DNA of 60,000 nt from NCBI GenBank assembly GCA_002633005.1, contig NMRA01000068.1, forward strand, positions 232,710 to 292,709. Reading direction: 5' to 3'. Position numbers and translations under genes: made by a program. Under the pieces are notes generated by a model. The model was not told where the DNA came from, did not search any database, and saw nothing but the letters and a program-made list of their open reading frames with translations. Shown piece by piece: positions 50,101-60,000 of the stretch. This stretch comes from Phoronis australis (taxonomy: Eukaryota > Phoronida > Phoronidae). Position 1 is the first letter of the stretch, and each line of letters begins with the position of its first letter.

Positions 50101-53100
50101 TGTGTTGCAACCACCTATTGCATGCGCAAATGGCAAAACTGCGCAAGTTTTGGCCCCAAGAGACAACTGTAGTTCCTTGATGTCCCAGACTCTCCTCTTG
50201 CTTTGGTGCCTCTTGTCAAATTTCATGAACATTGTAATTTGTTGTGAGGCAGCATGGTAACGCAAAAGAACCAAATTTGTATCGTCTGCAATAAGTGTAG
50301 TTGGACCTTGTGCTGCGTTCTCTACTGCCGGTTTCTACAATTAAAACATCTGCGTTAGCTTGAGCATGTACCACTGTGCAGCCAGCATTTCCTAGCAAAC
50401 TTGACAAGAAGTGAATGAATCGTTGTTTGTTTTTGCTCTTTGCCAAAAATTTCCTTTTTTACTTGATCACAATGTCACCATTGAAGTGAACTTCAGTTCC
50501 AACCACCACACCCAGTCTTCGAACATGAGAGACATCTTTAGTTGATGGTCCACCTCAGTAACCATCAAAAACAACAGTAGTCTGGGTGCACTTGCTGATG
50601 TAATCCACATAGGCTCTACCAAATGACTGAAACGTTGCACCCCTAGGCCATGGAATACGGTGAAGGAGAGAACCGCCGTCGATTACATGCATCACCGTGT
50701 TTTCTGGAAATTGACATCCTCAGATAGTCCCCCACTGGACCAGAGTACATCAGCTCATATTGATTTATTAGCGACTCTGGGAAGACCAGATGCATCAAAA
50801 AGAGCAGGGGAACCAACACACAGATCAAACTTCAAAAGGTTTGATGAACGTGCACTGCTGTCTTGTGCAGCTGTCAGGATTCGCTGAAATAGCAGTCGTG
50901 GATCCACTTTGTAAAATTACTATTAGCAACATGAACTGATTGACTTGTCACAATCTTGTCTTTCTTTCTGAATGTGAAGTCTTTCACACTTGACCCCTCC
51001 ATAGACAAGTGAACCGCCTTCCCCACTTCTCTGTCATTTTCGGCACTGACGCATATGTGCCTGCAGACACACCAGTGGCGATGTTCTGTAATGTTTCTCT
51101 TTAAAATGGGTCACTGTTGTGGAGGAATTCAACAAGACTGCGGATGTCTTTGTCGTCATGCGACTGTCTTGCCTGGGTGCATTCTTTAGGCTGCTGACTT
51201 GTTTCACAACTCGAGTTTGTCACAGTCTGCATGGCACCATTTATACTTGAGCATGCTGGCAAGGAAAGCAGCCCCGGTGCACTCTGTGTATCTTCCATTT
51301 CGCAACCTCTAGTTCAACCTCTGTTGTTTTAATACTTTTCATGAGCGTTTGTTCAATTACAAGATCATATCTCATTATATGACAAGCCTGCCTAGAATCT
51401 GCCACTTTGTCTTATGGTGTGTTGGCCGTAGACGACTGGACGGGTGTCTTTGAGTTGGTACGTCTGCTGCAAGTATATGTATGAAGATTTTTCATAGGAG
51501 TTGTGACCAGCAGCTGCAAAGTAAGGCAGCATTTCAGAAACTGCTTTTAGGTGAAGCTCCCAATCTGACGTTATTTCTGCTTTTAAAAAAGTCAACGGAT
51601 GTCAGTCATCTTCATATACTGTAGCCAAAGACTAATGATTCGACTTTGCAAGGACAAGTCTGATTTATGTGCTTCGTTTTTTTATGGATACGCACAAGAC
51701 ACTCTGACGAGCATACATCGTCGCACACAGACGTCATGCCATCAATAAGATCATCATACCGCTTCAGACCAGCTCTCAAATCATCATGAAGAATATCATT
51801 GGCCATTGATTCTTCTGACGAACTATTCTCTGTCACTGCAAATTCTGAAGACCTATACTCTGATCCAGTCGTGTTTGAATATACCAATGGCAGTAGGTCG
51901 GAAGCCAGAAGTGAACTCTCGTGAGTGCATTCCACTGTAATCCAAGGTTCAGAATCGGAAGACACTGGCTGGGCATGGCATGCCCCAGAGTATACATCTA
52001 GTTATGTGATCAGTTGGGATGTCTGGGATGTCTGAAGAATCTGTCTGTCTCCATATTCTGACGAGCCAAAATTTGTGCATAAGCATTGAACTGCTCCACC
52101 TCTTTGCATTTAGTATCTAAATCTTAAAAACAAATTATAAAAACAATCAACTCATTAATCCTGACTGTAGATTGTAAAATATTTTTGTGTAAATGCGTAT
52201 CAGGTTACAAACAAATTTGCAGAACGTAAATGAGGTAAATTGGGGTTTGTGAATTGGCAGCCATTTTGGCGGCCATTTTGTCAGCCATCTTGAATTTTTC
52301 TCGCAAACCAGTGACCAATTGTAAGGTCCAGATATTTTCAATTGTCTAACTTACAAAAGAATAAAACTTTTGCCATTTTCAGAGCAAAATATAAAAAGAA
52401 ATCTTGCAACATGTATCAAATTGCCGTTTCGGCCGCCATTTTGTCGGCCATATTGGTTTTATATTACGGAAAATTGGCATCTTTTGATTGGTATGCCTGT
52501 TATGAAAAGTACATAATCAATAACAAACTTTATTGTTTTATTTTTAGCTGTTACATAAGAGTAAACAGAAAACAGTAAACACCGGTTTTGTCGGCCATTT
52601 TCCGCCATCTTGAAAAACCGACTTCCGCTACTCCGATTTCGGTAGATTTTTTTTCTGACACTAAGGGATGTTTGAAGACGCCATTTATGCAAAAAAACCT
52701 TCTGTTGCAATTTTTCTAGGTTGGGCTCTCTGGAGCCCTAGAATGACTGGACCAGTTACGCTTTTGACAGTTGTGTGATACAAATTCCCAGCCTGTACTC
52801 TAGCGTGCTGGTACGCTGACTCCCGGCCTTTATGTGCCTGGTCTATTTCTGAGAAATTCTCCGGCAGTCCTGCAGTAATGGTACAAATATCACATTGAGA
52901 TTAGGCAGCGAAATCCCAGTCGATAGATCGATTGTCGTTACAGGTGTCAACTTTTCATCGGCTCCATAACATAATTTGTATGTTTCAGCATTTTCCAAAA
53001 GTACGGAATGGAATCGGGAGTTAACTTCACCACGTGGTTCGCTTTTGCTATTCCGATATCGGCGATGGCGTTAATTCTCGCGTGGCTGTGGTTGCAGACA

Positions 53101-56100
53101 TGGTTTATGGGCTGTTGCAAAGCAGAGTGAGTCTCAAGTACAAAACGATGGACTTAACTATTCATCTTGGAGAAGTAGACCTACAGTGTACTTTGTGCGA
53201 AAAATTGTGATTCGAAGACCCATTCATGCGAGTCTTTTTTGCGGAAAACTTTCCTGAATATTTACCGATTTTTCATTCCAACTTACAAAGCTAATTAGAT
53301 TCCGCAGTTTTTACGCTCACTGGATAACCGACTTTTAAGACTCGAGAAAATTCCGAAAAAAATCATGGATCTCAAAACTTTTGAAAATTTACATGCTTTT
53401 CCCCGACGTTTTGAATTATTATAGGCCTACTTCACATTTGCTTCCTTGTATTCTTGCGCTGAGTCACTATCAGACAATTTTAATGTCGAGGATCGCTGTG
53501 ACGTTGTATCATTTGTCATGGAATACTGTAAGTCAGTGTTTATCATCAATGTTAAGTTAATCGTAGTGACAACAAAGGTGGCAAGGGCGGAGACAGGATT
53601 CTTCTGGTTGACTACGGGCATGATTTCGTGCGCACGTGCGTATCTGCTATAATACAGCTTCAAGTCTATTCATGTTTTGAACACGTACACACAACTTTAT
53701 TAGTGTTACAACGCCAATGTTCTATTATAGCCACCAATAGACCATCAAAAAGGTCGCATAAAAGCATGCCTAATTTTTCAAATTCTTTGGTATTTTTATT
53801 TCAGTAATTTTTCATTCCACTTCTTTGTTGAAACCTGCGCCATTACCGACTAATAAAACAATGAATAAAAAGACAATGATGACAAAAATTGAGTATTTTA
53901 AGATAAAATCGTTATCAAAAATCGGTATTAGTGACGCACATGTTATACCGTGTTTCGTATTTCCCGTTTACTCCAGAGACTGTTGCTGTGGGGGCGCAAA
54001 CAGTGAAAGATCAAAGGCTGTCTCTAAAGTTATACGGCGAGAGTACGAGGCTTTGGGTCCTATAAGGTACGTTAAGAACAAAAATTGACGCATTTTCGCG
54101 CTCGACACATTCCAAGTGTAACATATTGCCTCCCAGGCTGCAGTACTTAAACAAAACGTATCTTAATTGGCGTAGATGAAGAAAAAAGATCACTCGACAT
54201 TATTCCGCGTATATTTGTTTTTATCCCATACGCTTCTAAGTTTCTTTCATTTTCTCGGCAGATTCTTCAAATATTTCACCCAGACTGTTCACGTGGTGTA
54301 TCTCATTCTATATGTGTGTATGTTACAAGTTCTCTCCAGTAAAAGAAACAGCTTTAAATGTAACGATTAATTACTTGAAAAGATGAAAACAATGGTTGTG
54401 CATTGAACTTGTAAAATTTCCTTAAAACAATTAAATAACAACAATAGTTAACATTGTAGTTACCGAGGAATCGGCGCCTGAGTGGCACTTGCAGACGATA
54501 TAATATTTAGCAAATAAAACTGAGACAGAAGTCTCACGTAATTAACAGTTTCGTACCAGATGCTATGTTTGGGACCTGACTGTATACTGAGTGTTATTTA
54601 TACTGTTGCATACTTTCAACTATTTGGAGAAGGTTTGATGATCGAAGCGGCTAACGACATTGAGTCGACATTGACCTACCTTAAATTTTGATCATTCCAT
54701 GTCAGAGGGCACTGTTAAAGTAGTCCGGTAGTGCAATGCCCCAAACAATATCACGTAGCTGTATTACAGCGACTTATTCAACGCGTATGGAATGCGTGTC
54801 GGTGTTCACAGCACATATTGTCGCCCTCGGCATAATGTATGCTGTCACATTGTGATGGCACCTAAAAGCATGTACGTTTAGCGAACATGCCTGTGTACAC
54901 GTTAGCCTACGTGATCCTACGCGAAGGCTCAGTGAAAGGAGGATGGGTATCGCATGTAATTTTTAAAGCATTTTGTTATGTCCAAAAACTCGTTGAAAGC
55001 CAATACGAGGGAATAGAAACAGACATGTTTGATTTAAAAGACGTGTCAAGTTTTTGTGAGTATGTAGGTCTATGCACCTATATCCGAAGTAATGCATGTT
55101 GGTGCGTTTGCAACTCAGTCGTGTGTTTGCATTACATGCGAACTCTGACTGTGAGTTAATTTGTGAACCTCAGACGTGTGCGTTTTTGTGTGCGCATGTC
55201 ATATTGGTTTCTTCTTTCAAGGTTTGAAGAAATAGCGGTATTGATCCATTTCATTTTGTTGGCGGTGCTGTGGCTCACGAGAAACCCGAAATTCATCCCT
55301 GGCTGGGCTGATGTCTTCCTTCCAAAGTAAGAAATAACATTGTCTTGCTTCATTACAAAAAGAATGTACATATCAAATTCTTCCTGTATTTTCTTCGTTA
55401 ACATTCGTGTAATGCCTTTTATGTCCTATCATCGTTTACTATTTTATACAACTCAAAACAACTGACATCGTCGTTGCTTCGCCTGCTCGTCTGACGTTTA
55501 TCTACTTGACTGTTTTTGCACGATTTCAGGTACGTGAGTGATGCCACTCCAGCTATCTTCATAACCATTCTATTATTCATGTTCCCCGCCAAGAGGCCGA
55601 ATTTTTTCTGTTGCAGAGGACCGAAAGGTATTGGATGACATCACATATTAAAAATAACTAAAGATATGGTCATGAGCTTAGATTAACTCGGTGATTAGGA
55701 AAGGCCCGAAATTTCTATAGACTAACGCGACATATTACGTGTAATTCAGTGTGTCATGACGAGTGCTTAGGAAAGCAGTCGACCACAATGTTCTATGTTT
55801 GCGTACATATCAGGTAATGCACTTATTTTAAACACCACACCTTTAACGCACTACCACTATTTACGTAACTTTATTAGTATCGGCAACAATATTTGTGTCA
55901 TCTCAAAATACTATAGTTGTTGGTAAGTTTGTCTCAATTTTCAGACGACAGTTCGCCTGGGCCACGCGAAGCACTGCTCGACTGGGAAACTGTATGTCAT
56001 AGGTTGCCTTGGGGTGTCATCATTCTGTTGGGCGGAGGTTTCTCGGTTGCAGACGCTTGTGCGGTAATTTTGACATACTTCACACAGTGTGCCACGTTTT

Positions 56101-59001
56101 TGGTTAAAGTATTTCAAATCAGACCGAATTTAGTAGACACTGTCTAGTATGGAAAACCTGAACATTACTGGCGCCAAATATGCTTCAGCTTTCGGATGAC
56201 ATCGGTGAATCATGTTATTTTTATTAAAGTTTTAGCTCATAAACTGTTAAGCAAGTCGACCTGAATAGTTTCTTGTCAAACCTGTTTCATGAACGTGCGA
56301 GCCCGTCCTATAGCAGATTATGTCTCCAACGTTTATTCGGTTGAGGTTCCAGGGCCCGTTGTGTCTAAATTATTGAGAGGACTATCCCTGGGTGTTCCGG
56401 CAGTGTTCTAAATCACAAGCCGCTTCCAAAAATGCCAAAATCTTTGGCAGGTACCGTCTATACCCAGTGATATCATGCATCGCACACTGGCGTAGCACCC
56501 TCAACCGATTATGGATATCATAATCACATTCTACAGATCGTTCTTTTTTAGTTTAGTGATTGCTTTCAGCACAGGTATATAATTATTTTCCGTGAGACCA
56601 AGATTAGAAATTTTGTAAAATGCATACTTTTGACTTCATTTTTGTACAGTTTTCAATGAAGCACTCGCATGGATATTTAGCATTTCGAATAAGTAATAAA
56701 AAAGTCATTCTGTGAATAGCCTGGTAGATAATTTTTTCCACGTAAAGACGCCATTTTAGGGCTGCGCACCAGGTTGCGAACGAAAAGCTGTCGTAAGTCG
56801 GTTTCAGTAGTTTTATCTGTTATTATGCTTCATTTTTACAAACGTAAATCAACAGCTTTAGTTAAAAGGATACCAAACTCGGTTTTGGCCTATTAAAGAA
56901 GCATTAAAATGACTTTCCCGTCAGTTTTCAGAAATAAAATAGTATTCAGTAAGTCTCGGTTACCCTTAAAAGCTTGGAACAAAATTTGAAAACTCCTTAC
57001 TATGTCTGCTAAACTGGAAAGATTGACTAAGGCTTTAGGCGAGATACACGAAAGAACATCCACCGAGAATCATAATATCCAATCTGTGTTAAAGAGTTTA
57101 AGTTTTTAGTTGAATCTTATTTTTATCACTCAAGTGGAACGTCATTGATGTCTTAGCAAGTGACGCAACAAAGTCTGGTTGAAATCAACAAAACAGGGTT
57201 TATTATCTTTTTAAGTTCTAAAGCGTCACCTGTATTTAACTCTTGGGGCAAAATGTCTTATTTCTGGATCACCGACACGCGTTAGCTGAGAGAGGTGTTT
57301 TACTGTTTAGGTGTTTAGGTACACATATATTTCATAATTGTTGTCCTCTTGTACCAGAAATCAGGACTGTCAGCGTGGTTAGGACAACAACTGGCGGTGC
57401 TTGGAGGCTTGCCCACTTGGGCTATTGTTATGCTGATTACCCTTATTACTGCCGCCGCCACGGAAGTGACGTCAAACACCGCTACTGCTACGTTATTGAT
57501 GCCAATCATGGGTGAATTGGTAAGAGAGTACTGCGTAAACATGAAAATTTCTCGAACTTTATTAGATCAGGTAACTTTTCAAGTATTGAAATCCGAACTT
57601 GACAGTCAAAGAGAACATATTCACGTATGCAGACGTTGTCTTAGCTAGACTGAGTTTAATTTCGATCAAAATTCGAGGCTAAGAAGACCACGCTATACAG
57701 TTGCCATAGGCGTAGGAAGAGATGTGAACCCCCCTCCCCATCGCTTCCAATTTTGTCTCATACAACTTTACTTTGCCTTCCTCCGATAGCCTTCAGTTTA
57801 TATCTCCTCCCCATAGTTTACCGATTATTAAGTGCAAAGCAATTCAGTTCTGGTCGCTTTAGGTGGAAGGCAACTTCCCAACTTAATGAGTCGCCGGGCG
57901 CTAACTCTCTCCCCTCTGTCCTCCTCTTCCTGCGTCTTTGGTGGCGATGCTTCAAAAGAGATTGATAAGTACCTTTTAGCAATAACACTTGACTGTATGC
58001 TTGCAGGCCATCACACTCAAGATCAACCCTTTGTACTTCATGATCCCAGTTTGTATCGCCGCCTCCTTGTCCTTCATGTTACCTGTTGCCACGCCTCCAA
58101 ACGCTATAGTCTTCTCATACGGACATTTGCGTATAGTCGACATGGTATGACTCATTGCCTTTTACTACATATAACGCATATATCTGGTAAATTAAACGAA
58201 ATCGCGATCTTAAAATTTCTGTTCCAGTGTGGTCCACAAAAAGTGGTCTTTAACAGACGTGCATTTTACTTTTTGGTATTTACCTAAAATGGAAATAAAA
58301 AATGGAAATAAAAACGGTTACTCAAAGACACATTAAAATGATGCTGCAAACCTTTCCACACTGTGATAAAAATTGATTGATTTCCAATCCCAAACGTGCC
58401 AGTGCGTCAGGAAGCAAAAAGAACGTCAAAAATCATCACATTTGACGAAGCTGGTCAGTCCGCCAAAATTGGGCCATTTCAATTCAATAGCGTTTGATAG
58501 CAGAAACCAATTGTTATCGTTCCAAAGAGAACTTTTACACAATTTTTTGAGTTCATTTTGTGGTTTCAAACGTAGGTATTGAAGTGCACATCTAACATTT
58601 CAAAATAAAGATCCTGAAACATTGAACGATCAATTTTTATTTTCGTTCATGTTCAGCATATGAGGTTATCAGGTATGCGATACCGTAGATTATTAGTCGT
58701 TAATCTATGGTGCTACTGAATACATTCATGTATGAATTACATTCATTTGCTCAATTTCTTTGCGAATGAACAGACGTTACACTTACTTAAACCAGCAAAT
58801 GCGAATGCATCCTACACTTACCTCTAAACTGTTTTGCAGGTTTTGTCTGGAATACCAATGAATATCATTGGAATACTGCTCGTCACACTAGCAGTTGAAA
58901 CGTGGGGGAAGCCGTTGTTTTCACTGGATATTTTGCCCGATGGCTTCTTAACTGACACGACTACAGTATCGTTCAACATTACGACAGTCGGCACGGTGTA
59001 A
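38128..59001 (+). CDS. SLC13: SLC13-family Na+/dicarboxylate-tricarboxylate (or sulfate) cotransporter, complete, 14 exons
   Basis: Plasma-membrane Na+-coupled symporter for citrate/succinate-type anions or sulfate. Exons: 38128-38235, 40417-40566, 41223-41338, 44061-44209, 45019-45112, 45659-45817, 52989-53126, 53977-54066, 55222-55326, 55530-55627, 55945-56063, 57358-57519, 58007-58144, 58840-59001. Phases join exactly into 595 residues, usual for the family (about 560-630). Both substrate/sodium-binding SNT motifs are present: [14 protein letters not shown] (S142-N143-T144) and [14 protein letters not shown] (S481-N482-T483). The family signature [17 protein letters not shown] lies at 515-531. 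[13 protein letters not shown] loop follows the first half, [14 protein letters not shown] opens the second, and a C-terminal extracellular sequon N588-I-T mirrors that of vertebrate members. The start is the first in-frame ATG, with A at -3, before the first membrane segment. Closest by eye to SLC13A2/3/5-type carboxylate carriers; substrate unproven. Introns 1, 3, 5 and 6 carry foreign DNA. Confidence 0.96.
38930..39195. mobile_element. Short inverted-repeat element (MITE-like), copy 2, reversed
   Basis: About 266 bp from CATGCGCACCCC to GGGTGCGCGCATG (39183-39195). The inverted similarity continues outward (TTACTAC left, GTAGTA right), so the terminal repeat may be ~18 bp. Interior blocks (GGCTCGAACGAGCC, AAAGTGGGCAAAACG, AAAGTCCACTAAAAAG, AAAGGTCCACATTCT) match copies 1 and 3. 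It lies in SLC13 intron 1. The frames at 38810/38812 are inside it and are not genes. Confidence 0.75.
42158..42355 (-). other. Coding-like antisense frame in SLC13 intron 3, unidentified
   Basis: Sixty-five codons ending in a stop, with even, acidic, globular-looking composition ([31 protein letters not shown]). An acceptor-like GTCGTCAG lies just before codon E-D-V, so this could be a last exon or a retrocopy fragment. No family is recognised. It is one of three antisense frames in this 2.7-kb intron. Confidence 0.35.
42904..43452 (-). other. 182-codon antisense frame in SLC13 intron 3, unidentified
   Basis: The longest unexplained open frame in the window, in AT-rich DNA where chance frames rarely exceed 100 codons. 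It contains several Cys and His ([24 protein letters not shown] at the end) but no domain I know. Its 5' end overlaps the edge of the dispersed repeat at 43468. It may be a decayed mobile-element gene or an exon of a nested gene. Confidence 0.4.
43468..43580. repeat. Dispersed ~110-bp repeat, copy B
   Basis: Matches 29222-29330 in the same orientation: GGACCTCG, AGAAAAGC, GAGATT..GCGAGAT, GTATTTTAAATGAGAAAA, GTGATTT, CCGAGAG. It lies in SLC13 intron 3 between two antisense open frames. Confidence 0.7.
43609..44040 (-). other. 143-codon antisense frame in SLC13 intron 3, unidentified
   Basis: Open frame with His/Cys-rich stretches ([26 protein letters not shown]). It is upstream, in the minus sense, of the 182-codon frame. 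Start M at 44040 lies 20 bases from the SLC13 exon 4 acceptor. A donor-like GTAAGAGT sits 16 bases into the frame. No family is recognised; it may be part of the same relic as 42904-43452. Confidence 0.35.
44481..44528. repeat. Perfect 24-bp tandem duplication
   Basis: AACTTTGACAACATCAGTCG plus TTTT occurs twice in a row (44481-44504, 44505-44528) without a mismatch, in SLC13 intron 4. Confidence 0.95.
45346..45553. mobile_element. Short inverted-repeat element, copy 3, shortened
   Basis: About 208 bp. It starts at GCGGGCACC and ends at GGATGCGCGCAT. Internal blocks (GGCAAATTTGGCAAAAAGG, CGCCTCAGAGAAACAAAAA, AAAGTCCACTAAGAAGGCAG, AAAGGTCCACATTCT) are collinear with copy 2, same orientation. 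The terminal repeats are more decayed, and one end lacks the GGCTCGAACGAGCC block. It lies in SLC13 intron 5. Confidence 0.7.
45960..46780. other. CG-richer inserted DNA at the start of SLC13 intron 6, unidentified
   Basis: Base composition rises relative to the flanks, and short frames are open on both strands (minus 46076-46342; plus 45995, 46325, 46553). None has recognisable motifs. Given the transposon relics further on, I read this as old mobile-element sequence of unknown type. Confidence 0.35.
46785..47105. repeat. Diverged ~163-bp tandem duplication
   Basis: Unit A starts CCCCGTGCACTAACCTCACG (46785) and unit B starts CCCCGTGAACTAACCCCTTG (46948). Both continue CAGTCTGAAT..ATTAT, GGAAAGAAA/GAAAGAAAAA, TCATTTATGAAC/TCATAAAC, CAATTTAA.TGTGTTT. 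Similarity is about 75%. Confidence 0.7.
47277..47639. mobile_element. 363-bp segment with 32-bp imperfect terminal inverted repeats
   Basis: AATCTCAAGATTGCGTATGC...GAACTTGGAA (47277-47308) is mirrored by TTCCAAGTTCACGCACTCGA...CTTGAGATT (47608-47639), with only a few mismatches. The AT-rich interior has no credible frame, so a MITE-type or foldback element is likely. It lies in SLC13 intron 6. Confidence 0.65.
47907..48660 (+). pseudogene. Broken THAP-domain gene (transposon-derived) in SLC13 intron 6
   Basis: THAP domains are C2CH zinc-binding DNA-binding modules derived from P-element-like transposases. Here ATG at 47907 opens M-P-R-C-C-C-V-P-G, followed by [12 protein letters not shown] (the FP and W landmarks). 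The C-x2-H-F landmark ([13 protein letters not shown], 48080-48120) appears only in another frame, so a frameshift separates the zinc ligands, and a stop follows. Downstream, about 48495-48650, two frames carry [15 protein letters not shown] and CQVCGEG...[15 protein letters not shown]. That cysteine-pair region often follows THAP domains in invertebrate transposon-like proteins. The gene is clearly dead. Its tail runs into the ~150-bp module array at 48675. Confidence 0.7.
48675..49360. repeat. Tandem array of ~150-bp modules with recurring AAGATGGC motifs
   Basis: The module start GGGTC(R)A..AATCCATT recurs at 48679, 48832, 48995, 49145 and, weaker, 49279. Alternate modules match best, giving a dimer period of ~313-316 bp. 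Most modules end in TTCCAAGATGGC-type sequence (48741, 48893, 49056, 49207 variants). AAGATGGCGGC is the known core of YY1 sites, though here it may be mere repeat content. Similar GGCCATTTTG/GCCATCTTGAA words recur at 52255-52620. Confidence 0.75.
49540..52010 (-). pseudogene. Decayed mobile-element-like gene: WELHL/YLQ, nuclease-like and CXC cysteine-rich regions
   Basis: Reading minus, N to C: an acidic Ser-rich leader (51965-51612); [20 protein letters not shown]...YIYLQQ (51570-51460); [13 protein letters not shown] (about 51370-51320, frame broken); [12 protein letters not shown] (51270-51225); a nuclease-like part with [13 protein letters not shown] and NADVLIVET (50425-50340), then [15 protein letters not shown] and SKRRVWDIK (50300-50180) and [19 protein letters not shown] (50120-50060). 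Last comes a CXC block [20 protein letters not shown]...VACGECRG (49670-49570). The order matches a family of long uncharacterised proteins I know as highly multiplied in cnidarian, arthropod and deuterostome genomes, hence likely mobile. Stops and frameshifts break it throughout. The usual GDDTD acidic motif has become ADDTN. No transposon ends were found. Confidence 0.7.
52250..52620. repeat. GGCCATTTTG / GCCATCTTGAA repeat words
   Basis: TTGGCGGCCATTTTGTC, GCCATCTTGAA, TCGGCCGCCATTTTGTCGGC, TGTCGGCCATTTTCCGCCATC occur within 370 bases. They are the reverse complement of the AAGATGGCC words at 48741-49215, so this is probably a related array fragment in opposite orientation, near the end of SLC13 intron 6. 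Confidence 0.5.
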
Positions 59002-60000
59002 CTGCTGAATATCCACAGATTTTCAGTTCTTCGTTTTAGCTAACTGCACGTTCTGATGATTCGGAATTTTGGCAAATTGAATTCCATTTTATCATTTTTC
59101 AACAATCAAAAAACGAAAAATTAATCAAATCTCTTAAGCTCATAAAATCGGTCTCATAATACGCCTTATCATGATAGTACCTGATTTCTGTTACCAGAAG
59201 AGAACATTGAAACCATTAGCCACTCAAAAAACTTTACAGTATTTATTGGAGTTGACCAATTCCAAAATTTCAAATTCGAAAATGGCGCATGTGCGCATTA
59301 CTTGTGACTAGAGTTGCCGACTCATTCGATAGCTATTCAAGATGGGATAAGTGTAGTATCGTTTTAAACTTCAAAGCGCTTCGGTTAAGAATTGAACATT
59401 AGCACTTTAGCAGCGGCGAAATCCCCTTTTGTTTTTTGTTCATGTTTTACTGTTTGCATCCAATTCTTTGGTGATACTAAAGGATGGACCAACCACAATT
59501 TTCTAACGTACGTGTTCAAATGTGAATGATACAGGGCACGCTCCATATTGTTAACCTTTCCACACAGAAACAAAAGAAGCTCGAAGCTAAAAATGTCACC
59601 ACCCATTTTTTCCTCGGTCTCTATGGTTTCGTTACATTATGGGTACGTGTTGCTGATGTGAGTGTTTGTGTTACGATGACAAATGGCAAAACATGCATCA
59701 ATATTCTTCGTGCAGTTTAAAGAATGGAAAATTAATGAGCATTTCAACAATATGTATTACCACTGAACGGCTGCCACCAGATGAATCATTTGGTTTGCTT
59801 ACCTGCACGCCGTTAAAGAGTTAGGCGATTGGTGCGTTTAGAAAAACTGTGTGGTAACAAAGTGTGTAATGTACACTCCTTGGTAGTAGCCGTGAAAACT
59901 CGTTTAGAAAAAAGTCAGCGTTGGACGACCACGTGATTTTGAACTGAGTTAAGCCCCTGTCAGGGTCTTTCAATTCTCTGTGAAGGTGAATGACTGTGGG
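59002..60000. other. 3' flank of SLC13; nothing supported
   Basis: AT-rich sequence after the SLC13 stop. I see no AATAAA in the first kilobase. Small frames at 59385 and 59526 have no coding features. Confidence 0.4.

Noticed and set aside
57520-57648. Read-through extension of SLC13 exon 12
   Set aside because: The frame stays open past GT at 57520, but only splicing at 57519 gives the conserved ...[15 protein letters not shown] join and exact phase.
1-60000. tRNA or rRNA genes
   Set aside because: I saw no cloverleaf with A/B boxes and no rRNA-like block by eye; a covariance-model scan would be needed to exclude them.

Overview
The window is animal nuclear DNA from a marine invertebrate with spacious introns. 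It is AT-rich, its genes have many short exons with GT-AG borders, and simple repeats and decayed transposon genes are scattered between and inside the genes. One unresolved base (n at 1277) marks it as draft assembly. The repeat content (THAP relic, cysteine-rich CXC/nuclease-like relic, short inverted-repeat elements) would fit an invertebrate deuterostome such as a hemichordate or lancelet. The species call is inference only.

Layout. Positions 1-7289 hold only repeats: a duplicated 0.6-kb segment, a GC-rich hairpin and a higher-order tandem repeat of 3 x ~146 bp. A single-exon rhodopsin-family GPCR lies on the minus strand (7290-8930). On the plus strand, 12249-20713 carries seven exons for the C-terminal half of flap endonuclease 1 (FEN1), with PCNA-binding motif and stop codon; I could not find its N-terminal half in the window. 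Tail to tail with it, on the minus strand (34036 down to 27683), are five exons of a proline- and tyrosine-rich soluble protein that resembles axonemal/sperm microtubule proteins but is not identified; its last exon is unresolved. Positions 38128-59001 on the plus strand carry a complete 14-exon SLC13 sodium/di- or tricarboxylate (or sulfate) cotransporter of 595 residues. The last 1 kb shows nothing.

The SLC13 introns collect foreign DNA. Intron 6 (7.2 kb) holds a broken THAP zinc-finger gene on plus and, converging on it, a broken multidomain CXC/nuclease-like mobile-element gene on minus, with a ~150-bp module array between them. Intron 3 has three unexplained minus-strand open frames. Three related ~210-265 bp elements with terminal motif GCGCGCACCC sit in introns of the minus-strand gene and of SLC13.

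The four host genes (receptor, DNA replication/repair nuclease, probable ciliary protein, transporter) show no functional link, as expected for animal gene order. I found no convincing new biological system. The most useful leads are the missing N-terminal half of FEN1, the unidentified five-exon gene, the higher-order repeat and the inverted-repeat element family.
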